Counted from the stretch's first letter, positions 25,750 to 33,752 are shown. The stretch is 64,000 nucleotides of DNA from Nonomuraea aurantiaca (GCF_020215705.1 NZ_JAIWNB010000001.1:310001-374000), one strand, 5' to 3'. Numbers and translations are program-made. Notes: generated by a model from the sequence alone, not told the origin.

Positions 25750-25801
25750 TGTTGGCACCCTTCTGGCCTTCGGGGCGCTGTGGTGCGCCCCATTCGTCAG
25801 C

Positions 25802-25832
25802 TAAGACAAGGCAGCCCCCCTCAGTTGTGACA
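25802..25832 (-). promoter_or_regulatory. ECF41-type promoter P1
   Basis: On the minus strand TGTCACA (25832-25826) is followed after 18 bp by GTCTTA (25807-25802), 53 bp before the SDR start. It matches the ECF41 consensus TGTCACA/CGTC. The -35 element lies inside the last codons of the LuxR tail fragment (Cys-His-Asn-stop). Confidence 0.8.
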
Positions 25833-25925
25833 GGCGGCCTCGTGTTCGAGGACGAGCCTGGTGAGCTCGACGCGCGAGCTGATCCCCAGCTTGGTGAAGG
25901 CGTGCCAGAGGTGGGTGCCGACCGT
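25821..25925 (-). pseudogene. LuxR helix-turn-helix C-terminal tail (fragment)
   Basis: The last ~33 residues of a LuxR HTH remain: THLWHAFTKLGISSRVELTR then LVLEHEAACHN and a stop at 25821. The rest of the gene is missing. It faces away from a second, similar tail on the other strand at 25935. Confidence 0.75.
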
Positions 25926-25934
25926 GTGCGGCAT

Positions 25935-26003
25935 GCCTGCACCAAGTTGGACGTCAACTCGCGAGTGGAGCTGACCCGGCTGGTCGTCGAGCACGACGGC
26001 TGA
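25935..26003 (+). pseudogene. Second LuxR HTH C-terminal tail, opposite strand
   Basis: CTKLDVNSRVELTRLVVEHD then Gly and a stop at 26003. It is similar to, but not identical with, the minus-strand tail at 25821-25925, so two different LuxR genes lost their bodies at this junction. Confidence 0.7.
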
Positions 26004-26037
26004 ACCGCGACCCATCGGAAAAGGAGGAGACGGCCTC

Positions 26038-26614
26038 ATGGCCTACCTGCCCATCGGCGAAGACGGCCGCAACCAGGTCGAGCTCCGCTACGAGGACTAC
26101 GGCGAGGGCCGGCCCGTGGTCCTGCTGCACGACTGGCCCCTGTCCAGGCACATGTGAGCGGCACAACTGCCCGCGCTGGTGGAGGCCGGATACCGGGTGA
26201 TCGCCTACGACCGCAGGGGGTTCGGCGACTCCTCCCGCACCGTGGGACGGCTATGACTACGACACCCTGGCCGGCGACCTGCGCGCGGTGCTGGAACGGC
26301 TGGACCTGGAGGAGCCCGCGCTGGTGGGTCTCGACCACTACCGCACCCAGGCCGCGGCCGCCTCGCCGCGGGCGCTCGGAGCCGGGCTGGCCACGCTGGC
26401 GCGCAGCGACCTGCGCGGCGAGGTCGCCATGGACGTGCCCGCTCTGGTCATCCATGGCGAGCACGACGAGATCGCCCCGCTGGCCGTCACCGGCGAGCTG
26501 GTCGGGGGTAGCAGCGCCCTGGAGGTCATCCAGGGCGCGCCGCACGGCTGCCAGGCCACTCACCCCCTGCGCTTCAACCGCGCGCTGCTGCGGTTCCTGG
26601 CGAGCGGTGGGTGA
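26038..26614 (+). pseudogene. Alpha/beta hydrolase (non-heme haloperoxidase-like) pseudogene
   Basis: Begins well with AAGGAGGAG and ATG: YLPIGEDGRNQVELRYEDYG, VVLLHDWPLSRHM, then TGA where homologues have Trp. The same frame continues AAQLPALVEAGYRVIAYDRR, GFGDSS and then shifts frame (near 26245) into YDYDTLAGDLRAVLERLDL. The centre with the nucleophile elbow is deleted. The C-terminal PALVIHGEHDEIAPL and the histidine region QGAPHG remain. At least one nonsense, one frameshift and one deletion. Confidence 0.85.
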
Positions 26615-26628
26615 TGGCGTTCCCCGCC

Positions 26629-26757
26629 CTGCCCTCAAGACTGCGGCGGCGTCCCGGAGCGCGCCGATCGCGGCTGCCCACCCGGTCGCGGTGACGAAGT
26701 GGACGCAGGCCTCGACCTTGGAGCCCATTGATCCGGCGGGGAAGGCTGGTGACCACA
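26629..26757 (-). pseudogene. Carbamate kinase C-terminal relic
   Basis: FPAGSMGSKVEACVHFVTAT followed by GWAAAIGALRDAAAVLRAGRGT matches the C-terminus of carbamate kinases (the FPAGSMGPKVEAA and AAIGSL...AAAVLRGEAGT pattern). Nothing else of the gene is present. It is joined to OsmC sequence on its upstream side. Confidence 0.7.
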
Positions 26758-26993
26758 GTCGGCGGGATCCCGGCCGAAGGCCACGGTGGCCTCCACCGAG
26801 ATCGCGGCCGGGTCGAGCAGGTGTCGCCTGGCCAGCAGACTGAGCGCGCCGTGGAGGCAGGCGGCGTATCCGGCGGCGAAGAGCTGCTCAGGGTTCGGTC
26901 CGGGGTTGTCGCCGCCGAGCTCGTCAGGCATCCGCAGCTCTAGGGAGAGGGCGCCGTCAGTGGAGAGGATCTGGTCGTTCGCTGGTATGCCCT
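26757..26993 (-). pseudogene. OsmC/Ohr peroxide-resistance relic
   Basis: STDGALSLELRMPDELGG, NPEQLFAAGYAACLHGALSL and AISVEATVAFGRDPADCG are the middle of an Ohr/OsmC thiol peroxidase, including the first reactive Cys of YAACLHG. The 5' end is missing: the sequence starts directly after the stop of the 26994-27665 gene. The 3' end with the second Cys is replaced by carbamate kinase sequence. Confidence 0.8.
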
Positions 26994-27665
26994 TCAGTGC
27001 CAACGCTGGAGTTTGTCGGGGTTGAGGATGATCCATACCGCCGTGACCTCGGCTCCGGCCACGCTCACGCTGACCACCGCCACGGCCTTGCCCGCCCGCC
27101 GCAGGACGAGCCCCGTCCTGCCGTTCACCGACCCGATGGCCGGCTCGGTTTCTGGCTGGTCGATCAGCAACGCCGTGACGACCCGCGTGACCGCCTCCGC
27201 GCCGTAAGTCGGCCGTACGGCGACGCGCACCTTGCCGCCGCCATCGCTGACGGCGATCGCGTCGGCGGCCAGGACTTCCCGCAGCGCCTCGGTATCGCCC
27301 GCCTGGCAGGCCGCGGCGAACCTGCGGGCCACCCGCTCGTGCCTGGCGAGCATCGCCTGGCCGTATCCGGCCTGACCCGAGGTCGGACCGGGCACGGGCT
27401 GGGCCGGAGTCACCAGGCCGCCGAGCACGTGGTCGGGGTCGGCGAGGAGCTCCAGGCAGATGCTGCCCGCTGTCCGCGTCAGCCAGGCGCGTGGCACCGC
27501 GATGGCGGCGCGCTCCTCCTGGTCGAGGGCGTACCAGCGGCGATAGGTCTCCTGGACGACGTGGTCGGCCGTGGTGTCCGAGCCGAACATCCACAGGGCG
27601 ATCTCGAGCAGGTGCTGCCGTTCGTCAAGCATCTCCGCCAGCGACTCGGCGCCCGCCTCGGTCAT
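26994..27665 (-). CDS. ECF41-like protein lacking sigma region 4, with SnoaL-like regulatory domain
   Basis: 223 residues. The N-terminal part is a sigma-2-like domain (LLEIALWMFGSDTTADHVVQ, RRWYALDQEERAAIAVPRAW). Where sigma-4 should follow there is only a ~30-residue Pro/Gly linker. The C-terminal SnoaL-like domain (RRFAAACQAGDTEALREVLA on) carries the ECF41 motifs DGGGK and NPDKL intact. It cannot bind DNA as a normal sigma factor. A regulator that competes for RNA polymerase or modulates SigJ is my inference. Promoter P2 overlaps the end of sigJ just upstream. Confidence 0.8.
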   Translation of the reverse strand: MTEAGAESLAEMLDERQHLLEIALWMFGSDTTADHVVQETYRRWYALDQEERAAIAVPRAWLTRTAGSICLELLADPDHVLGGLVTPAQPVPGPTSGQAGYGQAMLARHERVARRFAAACQAGDTEALREVLAADAIAVSDGGGKVRVAVRPTYGAEAVTRVVTALLIDQPETEPAIGSVNGRTGLVLRRAGKAVAVVSVSVAGAEVTAVWIILNPDKLQRWH

Positions 27666-27694
27666 GGTCTGCCGCCTCCTTCGTTGTTGGCAGA

Positions 27695-27724
27695 TAAGAC
27701 CGGATAGCCCCTTACCTTGTGACA
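27695..27724 (-). promoter_or_regulatory. ECF41-type promoter P2
   Basis: Minus strand TGTCACA (27724-27718), 17 bp, GTCTTA (27700-27695), 30 bp before the start at 27665. The -35 element is inside the final codons of sigJ. Confidence 0.8.
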
Positions 27725-28626
27725 AAGCGGCTACGAGACCGCTCGAAGGCCTCGATCTTGGCCGGATTGAGGATCCACAACAGGTGGTGGATCCCCTCTC
27801 TGGAGGCCTCGATGGCGAGCAGGGCGACGCCGCTGCCGCCCCGGGTGACGAGCACGCCTGGCAGCCCGTTCATCTCGACCCACATGATGGCGGTGCCCGG
27901 CCAGAACCGCGGTGAGAACGCGGCCACGAACCTGGCCACCCGCTCATTGCCCAGCACGGGGAACTTGGCCGATCCCCTGATGCCGTTGCCGTCGGAGGAG
28001 CTGACGACGTCGGCGGCGAAGAGCTCCTCCAAGGCGCCGACATTTCCCGTCTGGGCGGCGTCGAGGAACGTCTCCAGAATGCGCCGGTGCTGGAGCCTGT
28101 CGATGGGCTCGTGGCGTACGGCGGTCAGGCGCCTGCGGGCACGGCTCACGATCTGCCTGACATTGACCGGGGTGAGCCGCAGGATCTCCGCTATCTGCGG
28201 ATAGGGGTAGTCGAAGGCCTCGCGCAGGACGTAAGCGGCGCGCTCGGTGGGATTGAGCCGCTCCATCAGCAGAAGGAAGGCCAGCTCCAGCGCTTCGCCG
28301 CGTTCGGCGCCGACAGTGGGGTCCAGACTGGTGTCCACGGGTTCCGGCAGCCAGGGGCCGATGTAGGACTCGCGCCGCACGCGCGCAGACCGGGCCAGGT
28401 TGATGGCCAGCCGGGTGGTGACCAGCGCGAGGAAGGCCGGCGGGTTCGCGACTGCCTCGCGGTCGGTGTCCTGCCAGCGCAGCCACACCTCCTGGACGAT
28501 GTCCTCGGCCTCTGCCGCGCTGCCCAGCATACGGTAGGCGATGCCGAACAGCCGCGGGCGCAGCTTGACGAAGGCGGACGCCGCCCGATCGAGAGCGTCC
28601 GCCTGTTCCCGGGATTCCGCGTTCAT
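27712..28626 (-). CDS. sigJ: ECF41-family RNA polymerase sigma factor (SigJ-type)
   Basis: 304 residues from the ATG at 28626 with GTGGGG upstream. Sigma-2: LRPRLFGIAYRMLGSAAEAE, DIVQEVWLRWQ. The WLPEP linker is the ECF41 hallmark. Sigma-4: LNPTERAAYVLREAFDYPYP, QIAEILRLTPVNVRQIVSRA. The SnoaL-like C-terminal domain, which in ECF41 factors modulates activity in place of an anti-sigma factor, is present. Its DGGG and NPDKL motifs are altered to DGNG and NPAKI. It ends the operon that begins at 32051 and is preceded by P3, so it is probably autoregulated. Confidence 0.9.
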   Translation of the reverse strand: MNAESREQADALDRAASAFVKLRPRLFGIAYRMLGSAAEAEDIVQEVWLRWQDTDREAVANPPAFLALVTTRLAINLARSARVRRESYIGPWLPEPVDTSLDPTVGAERGEALELAFLLLMERLNPTERAAYVLREAFDYPYPQIAEILRLTPVNVRQIVSRARRRLTAVRHEPIDRLQHRRILETFLDAAQTGNVGALEELFAADVVSSSDGNGIRGSAKFPVLGNERVARFVAAFSPRFWPGTAIMWVEMNGLPGVLVTRGGSGVALLAIEASREGIHHLLWILNPAKIEAFERSRSRFVTR

Positions 28627-28668
28627 GTGCCCCACATCGATTCGCCCGTTGGCCTGGGCAGGGGTTCG

Positions 28669-29385
28669 TCAGCCTCGCGCGTGGTCGGCAGCGTCGAGGA
28701 TAGTCGCTGTCACGGCGTCGGGCTGGGAGGCCGCGAGCGCGTGGGAGGCGCCGGCGACCTCGCGGGTGCCGCGAGCGTCCGCACGCTCGGCCATGAAGCG
28801 CAGTGCGGCGGCCGGGATGTTGAGGTCCTTGTCGCCGTGGACGAACCAGGACGGGATGGTGCGCCAGGGCGCCTCGTCGACGGCGAGCCTTTCGGACAGG
28901 GCGCGCTCGGTCACCGGCCGCTGGGTCGCGGCCATCAGCGCGGCCTCCTCGGTGTCGAGGTCGGCGCAGAACTGGCGGTGGAACTTCGCGGGGTCGATGC
29001 GGAGCTCGTTGCCGCCGGAGGCCACCGGGTAGGCCTGCAGCGCCTGGCCGAGCGTGCTGCCCTCGAACTTGCTCGACAGCAGCAGCGCGCTCTCGCCGGG
29101 CTCGGGAGCGAAGGCGGCGACGTAGACCAGGGCGCGCACGGCCGGGTTGCCCGCCGCCGCCTGGCTGATCACCATGCCGCCGTAGGAATGGCCGGCCAGG
29201 ACGACAGGGCCGCCGATGCCGTTGATCACGTCGCGCAGGTAGGTGGCGTCGCCCTCCACGCTGCGCAGCGGGTTGGCCACGGCGACCGTGGTGAGCTGGT
29301 TGCTGCGCAGGCGCTGGATGACGCGGTTCCAGCTGGCCGACTCGGCGAAGGCGCCGTGGACGAGGAGGACGACGGGTGGGTTCAT
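28669..29385 (-). CDS. Alpha/beta hydrolase
   Basis: 238 residues from the ATG at 29385. VVLLVHGAFAESASWNRVI, nucleophile elbow VLAGHSYGGMV, FVHGDKDLNIP and GASHALAASQPDAV give the Ser-Asp-His triad of the esterase/salicylate-esterase-like group. Cytoplasmic. Starts 20 bp after the ferritin/CDGSH gene and ends 42 bp before sigJ, in the same unit. A substrate is not evident. Confidence 0.88.
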   Translation of the reverse strand: MNPPVVLLVHGAFAESASWNRVIQRLRSNQLTTVAVANPLRSVEGDATYLRDVINGIGGPVVLAGHSYGGMVISQAAAGNPAVRALVYVAAFAPEPGESALLLSSKFEGSTLGQALQAYPVASGGNELRIDPAKFHRQFCADLDTEEAALMAATQRPVTERALSERLAVDEAPWRTIPSWFVHGDKDLNIPAAALRFMAERADARGTREVAGASHALAASQPDAVTATILDAADHARG

Positions 29386-29405
29386 GGGATTGCCTTTCCG
29401 GTTGT

Positions 29406-31061
29406 TCACTCGTGGAAGCCGATCTCGCGGTGGGTGCCGTCGCACAGCGGTTTGTTGCCGGAGTGGCCGCAACGGCACAGCGTCATCCGGTTCCTGGTCT
29501 CCACGGGCCGGCCGTCCGACCGGGTGATGGGTATGCCGCCGGTCACCCACAGCGCGCTGGCCAGGCCGTCCTCCTCCTCCAGCACCGAGATGGCGCGCGG
29601 GAGGTCGGCTTCGATCGTCTCTCCGCCGCGTTCGAGTGCGTAGCTGTAGGAGCCGGAGGGGCAGTGATCGATGCGGCCCATGACATCGGAGCGCACGTCG
29701 CTGTCGGCGGTGTCGTCGAGCATCTTGGCGATGGGCCTGGCGCGGCCGATGCAGAAGGCGGCGTGGATGCACAGCTCGCCCACCCGCTGCGCGGAGATGC
29801 CGACGCCGTCGTGCACGTGCTGCAGCTCCTGGTAGGGCCGCATCGGGGCGGCCTCGGTGCCGTCGAAGCCGATCGCGGCGTGGGTGCCGTCGCAGAACGG
29901 CTTGGCGCCCGAATGGCCGCAGCGGCACAGCGCATAGGTCTCCTCGGTCTCCAGCGGCTCGCCGGTCTTCCAGGTGAGCGCGTTCTTCTGCTCGGCGGAG
30001 ACGATCTTCCGCTTGCGCCGCAGGGGGACGCGGCCGTACACGGCGTACGGCCCGTTGCGGAGCACGACGATCCGCTGGTGGTCGCCCGCGCTCCAGCGGC
30101 GCAGCTCAGGCGGGACGTACTCGAAGGTGAGACCGCCCCGCCGCATCAGCTCCTGCGCCTGGGCCTTGAGCGCGTACATCTCCCCGGTAGCGACGGCGAG
30201 CATCCTCGGGCTGCCGTTGAAGGCCACCTCCAGCAGGTGCAGGATCGCGCAGTAGGTGTGGTTGAACTCCTCCTGCGCGGCGCGGTCCGTGGGGTTGGGC
30301 GTCATGGGGAACACCCCGGTGAGATCCACCGAGAGCTTCTCACCGGTGGGCCCGGACTCAGGGGTGTCCCCGCGCCGGTAGCGGCGGCCGAGCTTCAGCT
30401 CCATGAAGCGGTAGTAATGGGCGACCTCGTCCTGGTCACCGTCCCAGACCTCGCTGCGGGCGGTGCCCTCCCCCTGCTCGACGATCTCCTCAAGCGCGTC
30501 CAGCGCGGAGGCGAGGTCGGTGACGGCGACCAGCCTGCCGCCGGTATGGCGGAAGTGGCCGCCGCCCACCTGCCGGTCCGGGTCGCCGGAGAAGACCTCC
30601 TTCTCGCCGAGCGTGTCGCACAGGTAGCGCAACCCCTGCTCGATCGCCGCGTAGAACTGCCCGATCGTCTCGTAGCCCTCGTCCTCCGGCGGGGCTCCGG
30701 GCGGTGCGGGCTGTTCCAGGCGCAGGAACATCTCCAGCGCTTCCGGGCCGAACGGCACCAGCGACAGCTCGAGGTCGCCGTGGGGCAGCTTGCGGGGGTG
30801 AGGCGGCAGCATCTCGGGCGTGTCGAGCCGCGGGGCGCCGCCGACGGCGTTGAGCAGGTTCGCCGCCAGCGCCAGATGCAGCATCTCCTCCACGAAGACG
30901 CTGCTCAGCACCTCGACGGCCACCGGGTTGCGCTCCGGGTCGAGGGAGTACAGCGCGGTCAGGTACGGCGGCAGCGTGGCGTGCTCCAGCTCGATCGCCC
31001 ACTGCAGGTGGTCGCGGAGGCTGTCGAGCGTGTCGATCCGTGGCTCAGGCAATGTCGCCAC
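29406..31061 (-). CDS. Ferritin-like / CDGSH / divergent 4Fe-4S / CDGSH fusion protein
   Basis: 551 residues with a GTG start overlapping the previous gene by 17 bp. Residues ~1-345 are a VioB-type ferritin-like domain (LQWAIELEHATLPPYLTALY, FVEEMLHLALAANLL). Then come CDGSH domain 1 (CRCGHSGAKPFCDGTH), a Fer4_19-type divergent mono-cluster segment (LCIHAAFCIG ... DHCPSGSYSYAL), and CDGSH domain 2 (CRCGHSGNKPLCDGTH). It could bind a diiron centre, two 2Fe-2S clusters and one larger cluster in one chain, which suggests an electron-transfer or redox-sensing role. Cytoplasmic. Reaction unknown. Confidence 0.88.
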   Translation of the reverse strand: MATLPEPRIDTLDSLRDHLQWAIELEHATLPPYLTALYSLDPERNPVAVEVLSSVFVEEMLHLALAANLLNAVGGAPRLDTPEMLPPHPRKLPHGDLELSLVPFGPEALEMFLRLEQPAPPGAPPEDEGYETIGQFYAAIEQGLRYLCDTLGEKEVFSGDPDRQVGGGHFRHTGGRLVAVTDLASALDALEEIVEQGEGTARSEVWDGDQDEVAHYYRFMELKLGRRYRRGDTPESGPTGEKLSVDLTGVFPMTPNPTDRAAQEEFNHTYCAILHLLEVAFNGSPRMLAVATGEMYALKAQAQELMRRGGLTFEYVPPELRRWSAGDHQRIVVLRNGPYAVYGRVPLRRKRKIVSAEQKNALTWKTGEPLETEETYALCRCGHSGAKPFCDGTHAAIGFDGTEAAPMRPYQELQHVHDGVGISAQRVGELCIHAAFCIGRARPIAKMLDDTADSDVRSDVMGRIDHCPSGSYSYALERGGETIEADLPRAISVLEEEDGLASALWVTGGIPITRSDGRPVETRNRMTLCRCGHSGNKPLCDGTHREIGFHE

Positions 31062-31275
31062 CCGGCCGCGAGCCGTCCGCCAGCACCACGACCGCGTCGC
31101 GCAGCACCCGCAGAGCGATCTCCTCGCGCTCGACGTCCGTCGGGTCGTACAGCCACTCGGTGACCGGCCGCTCCATCTCCTCCTCCGGGTGGCTGGCCTC
31201 GGCGATGATCAGCTCCTCCTCGATCTCGACGTGGAGCTCGTACAGGAACTCGTTCTCACCGTTCGGGGTGCACAT
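31045..31275 (-). CDS. Small acidic protein of unknown function
   Basis: 76 residues, strongly acidic (EIEEELIIAEASHPEEEMER). The ribosome site GGAGGAG is inside the end of the methyltransferase gene, which it overlaps by 67 bp in another frame. Its stop overlaps the start of the ferritin/CDGSH gene. This tight nesting argues that it is translated. No cysteine cluster or membrane segment is present (one Cys at position 2). I recognise no family. It may be a small partner of the ferritin fusion (inference). Confidence 0.65.
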   Translation of the reverse strand: MCTPNGENEFLYELHVEIEEELIIAEASHPEEEMERPVTEWLYDPTDVEREEIALRVLRDAVVVLADGSRPGGDIA

Positions 31276-32051
31276 GTCTCCTCCATGGGTTGTACGGCCG
31301 GCCTGCTGACCGCGTGGATCAGACGGACGGCGATCTGGCCGGTGGCGAACAGGCGGGCGAAGCGCTCGCCCTGACGGGCAGCGAGCGCGTAGGCGGGATC
31401 AGCCTGGTGGCGGCGGGCGACTACCGCGGCGACCTGGTCGGCGCGCCGCGACCACGACAGAGGCGCCCGGCCGGGCTGGTCGAGTTGCTCGAGAACCTGG
31501 AACCCGGCGCCTTCGAGCAGCGCGTCGAGCTCCCGGCAGGTGGGAAAGTGGTTGCCGTCGGGGGCCTGGAGAACCTGCGGGCCCCTGGCCACGACCACCG
31601 AGAGCCCGAGCGAGGCGCCGGGCTTGAGCACCCGGTGGATCTCCCTGAGCACCGCGGCCTTGTCCCGCACGGTGCACAGCACGCCCAGGCACCAGGCGGC
31701 GTCGGCGGTTGCCGTGCGGAGCGGGATCTCTCGCCCGTCGGCCGCGATGACCGGCAGTCCGAACAGCCGGGCGGCCGCGCGGCCGGCGGCCGACATCGGC
31801 TCGATCAGGATCGGCCGGACCCCGAACCGCTCGGCCGCCCAGGCCGCCGGCCCGCCGACTCCCGCGCCCACATCGAGCAGCCGCATCCCGGGCGCCAGCT
31901 CGCACGCCTCGGCCAGCCATGCCAGCGCCGCGGGGCTCGCGCTGCCACGGCAGGCAGCCGGTACGGCATGCCGCTTCCCGAGCAGCTCGACGGCGTCGGC
32001 GGTCCAGCCCGCGACATCGTCGAACTCGGCGACCATCGCCAACGCGGTCAC
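31209..32051 (-). CDS. Class I SAM-dependent methyltransferase
   Basis: 280 residues. LAPGMRLLDVGAGVGGPAAW is motif I binding S-adenosylmethionine; IREIPLRT..DAAWCLGVL and VLREIHRVLKPGASLGLSVV are the later motifs. GTG at 32051 is used as start, with an ATG 5 codons on as alternative. The C-terminal ~25 residues (Ser/Thr/Arg-rich) overlap the next gene and may not be functional. Small-molecule acceptor unknown. First gene of the sigJ operon, 41 bp downstream of P3. Confidence 0.82.
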   Translation of the reverse strand: MTALAMVAEFDDVAGWTADAVELLGKRHAVPAACRGSASPAALAWLAEACELAPGMRLLDVGAGVGGPAAWAAERFGVRPILIEPMSAAGRAAARLFGLPVIAADGREIPLRTATADAAWCLGVLCTVRDKAAVLREIHRVLKPGASLGLSVVVARGPQVLQAPDGNHFPTCRELDALLEGAGFQVLEQLDQPGRAPLSWSRRADQVAAVVARRHQADPAYALAARQGERFARLFATGQIAVRLIHAVSRPAVQPMEETCAPRTVRTSSCTSSTSRSRRS

Positions 32052-32091
32052 AACAACTTCCCCCGTTCAGTGATGGGGCCCGATTGCCAGC

Positions 32092-32121
32092 TAAGACAGG
32101 ACAGCCCCGGCACTTGTGACA
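32092..32121 (-). promoter_or_regulatory. ECF41-type promoter P3 (sigJ operon)
   Basis: Minus strand TGTCACA (32121-32115), 17 bp, GTCTTA (32097-32092), 41 bp before the methyltransferase start. It would make sigJ, the fifth gene, autoregulated. Confidence 0.82.
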
Positions 32122-32129
32122 AGATCCGG

Positions 32130-32552
32130 CTACTCGACGAGCTTTCCCACGGTCGAGACCTCGCGCATGAGCGCCGCGATCTCGGCGGGAATCGGCGGGA
32201 TGCTCTCCCGCTCCACCGATCCGGGGCCGGACCGCACGAGGTTGACCTGCAGTGCGGGGCCACCCTCGTCGCGTACCACTCCGGCGTGCTCCGTCTCGGG
32301 GTTGGCCAGCAGGTAACTCTCCTTGAGAGTGTCGGCCGCGTGCTGCTGCCAGGTGTCCTCGGGGTCCATCGTGGCGAGGGCCGCGTCGATGCCGCCCGCC
32401 GCGAGCGAGGTGTGCGCGTCCGCCTTCGGCCGTTTGCCGACCGCGAGGACATCCACCCCGCGCTCGGCGAGTTCGAGGGCCGCCCGCAGCCCGGCCCCTC
32501 CCGTCCCGATGACCAGGACGGACGTGGCGATTCTGTTCTCTGATGCGCGCAT
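32130..32552 (-). pseudogene. Succinate dehydrogenase/fumarate reductase-type flavoprotein with internal deletion
   Basis: Residues 1-~85 are the FAD-binding start of an SdhA/FrdA-type flavoprotein (VLVIGTGGAGLRAALELAER, HTSLAAGGIDAALATMDPED, DTLKESYLLANP). The frame then jumps without a shift to what reads as the extreme C-terminus (SIPPIPAEIAALMREVSTVG KLVE). About 400 central residues, with the catalytic domain, are missing. It is an in-frame deletion, so a 140-residue product could still be made. It follows LtrA by 9 bp and was in the P4 unit. Confidence 0.75.
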
Positions 32553-32561
32553 GGTGCTCCT

Positions 32562-33752
32562 TCAGCTACGTGCCGCCCAGATGGCGACGGCGACCAGCGC
32601 GACGCAGGCGGCGGCGATCAGCGCGATCACGGCGGCCACCCCGATCAACGGCGCCGCGAGCGGCGACAACACGACGGCGCCGACGTACCCTGCCACGGCA
32701 GTGCGGGGGATGACGGAGTCCGCGTCGACCAGCGCGTGCACCGCCCAGAGCAGGATGAGATACACCCCGACCGGGATGGCGACCGCGTAGCCGATCGCCA
32801 TCGACGATGCCGCCACCTGGCGCCCGCTCTGCTCCACAGCCACCTCGAGCCCGGCGCCAAGAGCCGCCAGCGCGGCGAAGATGCCGAAATGGCCGTACCC
32901 CCACCAGTACGACCGATGACGCCGGTCGCTGAGCCCCTCCCCTGCCTCGACCAGGAAGTACAGCCACCACAGGGCGAACAGCAGGACGAGACCGGATCCG
33001 GCGATGACGACGAGGGGACCCGCTTCGAGCGCCCCTTCAACCCCTCTGCTCGCGGCCAGGACGCTCTCGCCCAGCAGGATGATCGTGAACAGGCCGTAGC
33101 GCTCGGCGATGTGGTGCGGGTGCCAGGTGGTTGCCCTGACCCGCTCCGCCCACCACGGCACCGCCAGCTCCAGGACGACCAGGCAGGCGAAGAACGGCAG
33201 CTGGAGTGACGCTGGCAGGAGGCCCGCCTCCACGAGAGCGAGCCGGAGCAACCAGCCCAACTCGACCAGCCCTATGCCCGCGGCGTAGCGGAGCCCCGTA
33301 CGGCGGCTCGCCGGGTCTTCGAACGCGGCCCTCAGCCATTGGGATACAAGCCCGATCCTCATGATGAGGTAGCCCAGAGTGATGATCCCGTAGTCGGAGT
33401 GGCCGACCGCGGCGGGCACGCCGGCGGCGAGGACCAGTACCCCCGCCATCTGCACCATGGTCAGCAGCCGGTAGAGGACGTCGTCGGTGTCGTAGGACGA
33501 GGCGAACCAGGTGAAGTTCATCCACGCCCACCAGATCGCGAAGAACACCTGAAGGAAGGGGACCAGCCCGGTCAGGCCATGACCTTCAGCGATGGCGTGC
33601 GCAAACTGCGCCGTGATGGCCGCGACCGCGACCACGAAGGTGAGATCGAAGAGGAGCTCGAGCTGGCTCGACGCGCGATGCGGCTCGTCGATGGGCCGCG
33701 AGCTCATCCTGACCCGGATCCGGATGGTGGTCCTGGTTGAGGGCACGCTCAC
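32562..33752 (-). CDS. Low-temperature-requirement A (LtrA) family membrane protein
   Basis: 396 residues from GTG at 33752; an ATG at 33707 just before the conserved start is the alternative. HRASSQLELLFDLTFVVAVA, WAWMNFTWFASSYDTDD and ERYGLFTIILLGESVLA are diagnostic. About ten membrane helices. LtrA was named for cold growth in Listeria; the molecular function is unknown. It is led by promoter P4, 36 bp upstream. Confidence 0.88.
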   Translation of the reverse strand: MSVPSTRTTIRIRVRMSSRPIDEPHRASSQLELLFDLTFVVAVAAITAQFAHAIAEGHGLTGLVPFLQVFFAIWWAWMNFTWFASSYDTDDVLYRLLTMVQMAGVLVLAAGVPAAVGHSDYGIITLGYLIMRIGLVSQWLRAAFEDPASRRTGLRYAAGIGLVELGWLLRLALVEAGLLPASLQLPFFACLVVLELAVPWWAERVRATTWHPHHIAERYGLFTIILLGESVLAASRGVEGALEAGPLVVIAGSGLVLLFALWWLYFLVEAGEGLSDRRHRSYWWGYGHFGIFAALAALGAGLEVAVEQSGRQVAASSMAIGYAVAIPVGVYLILLWAVHALVDADSVIPRTAVAGYVGAVVLSPLAAPLIGVAAVIALIAAACVALVAVAIWAARS

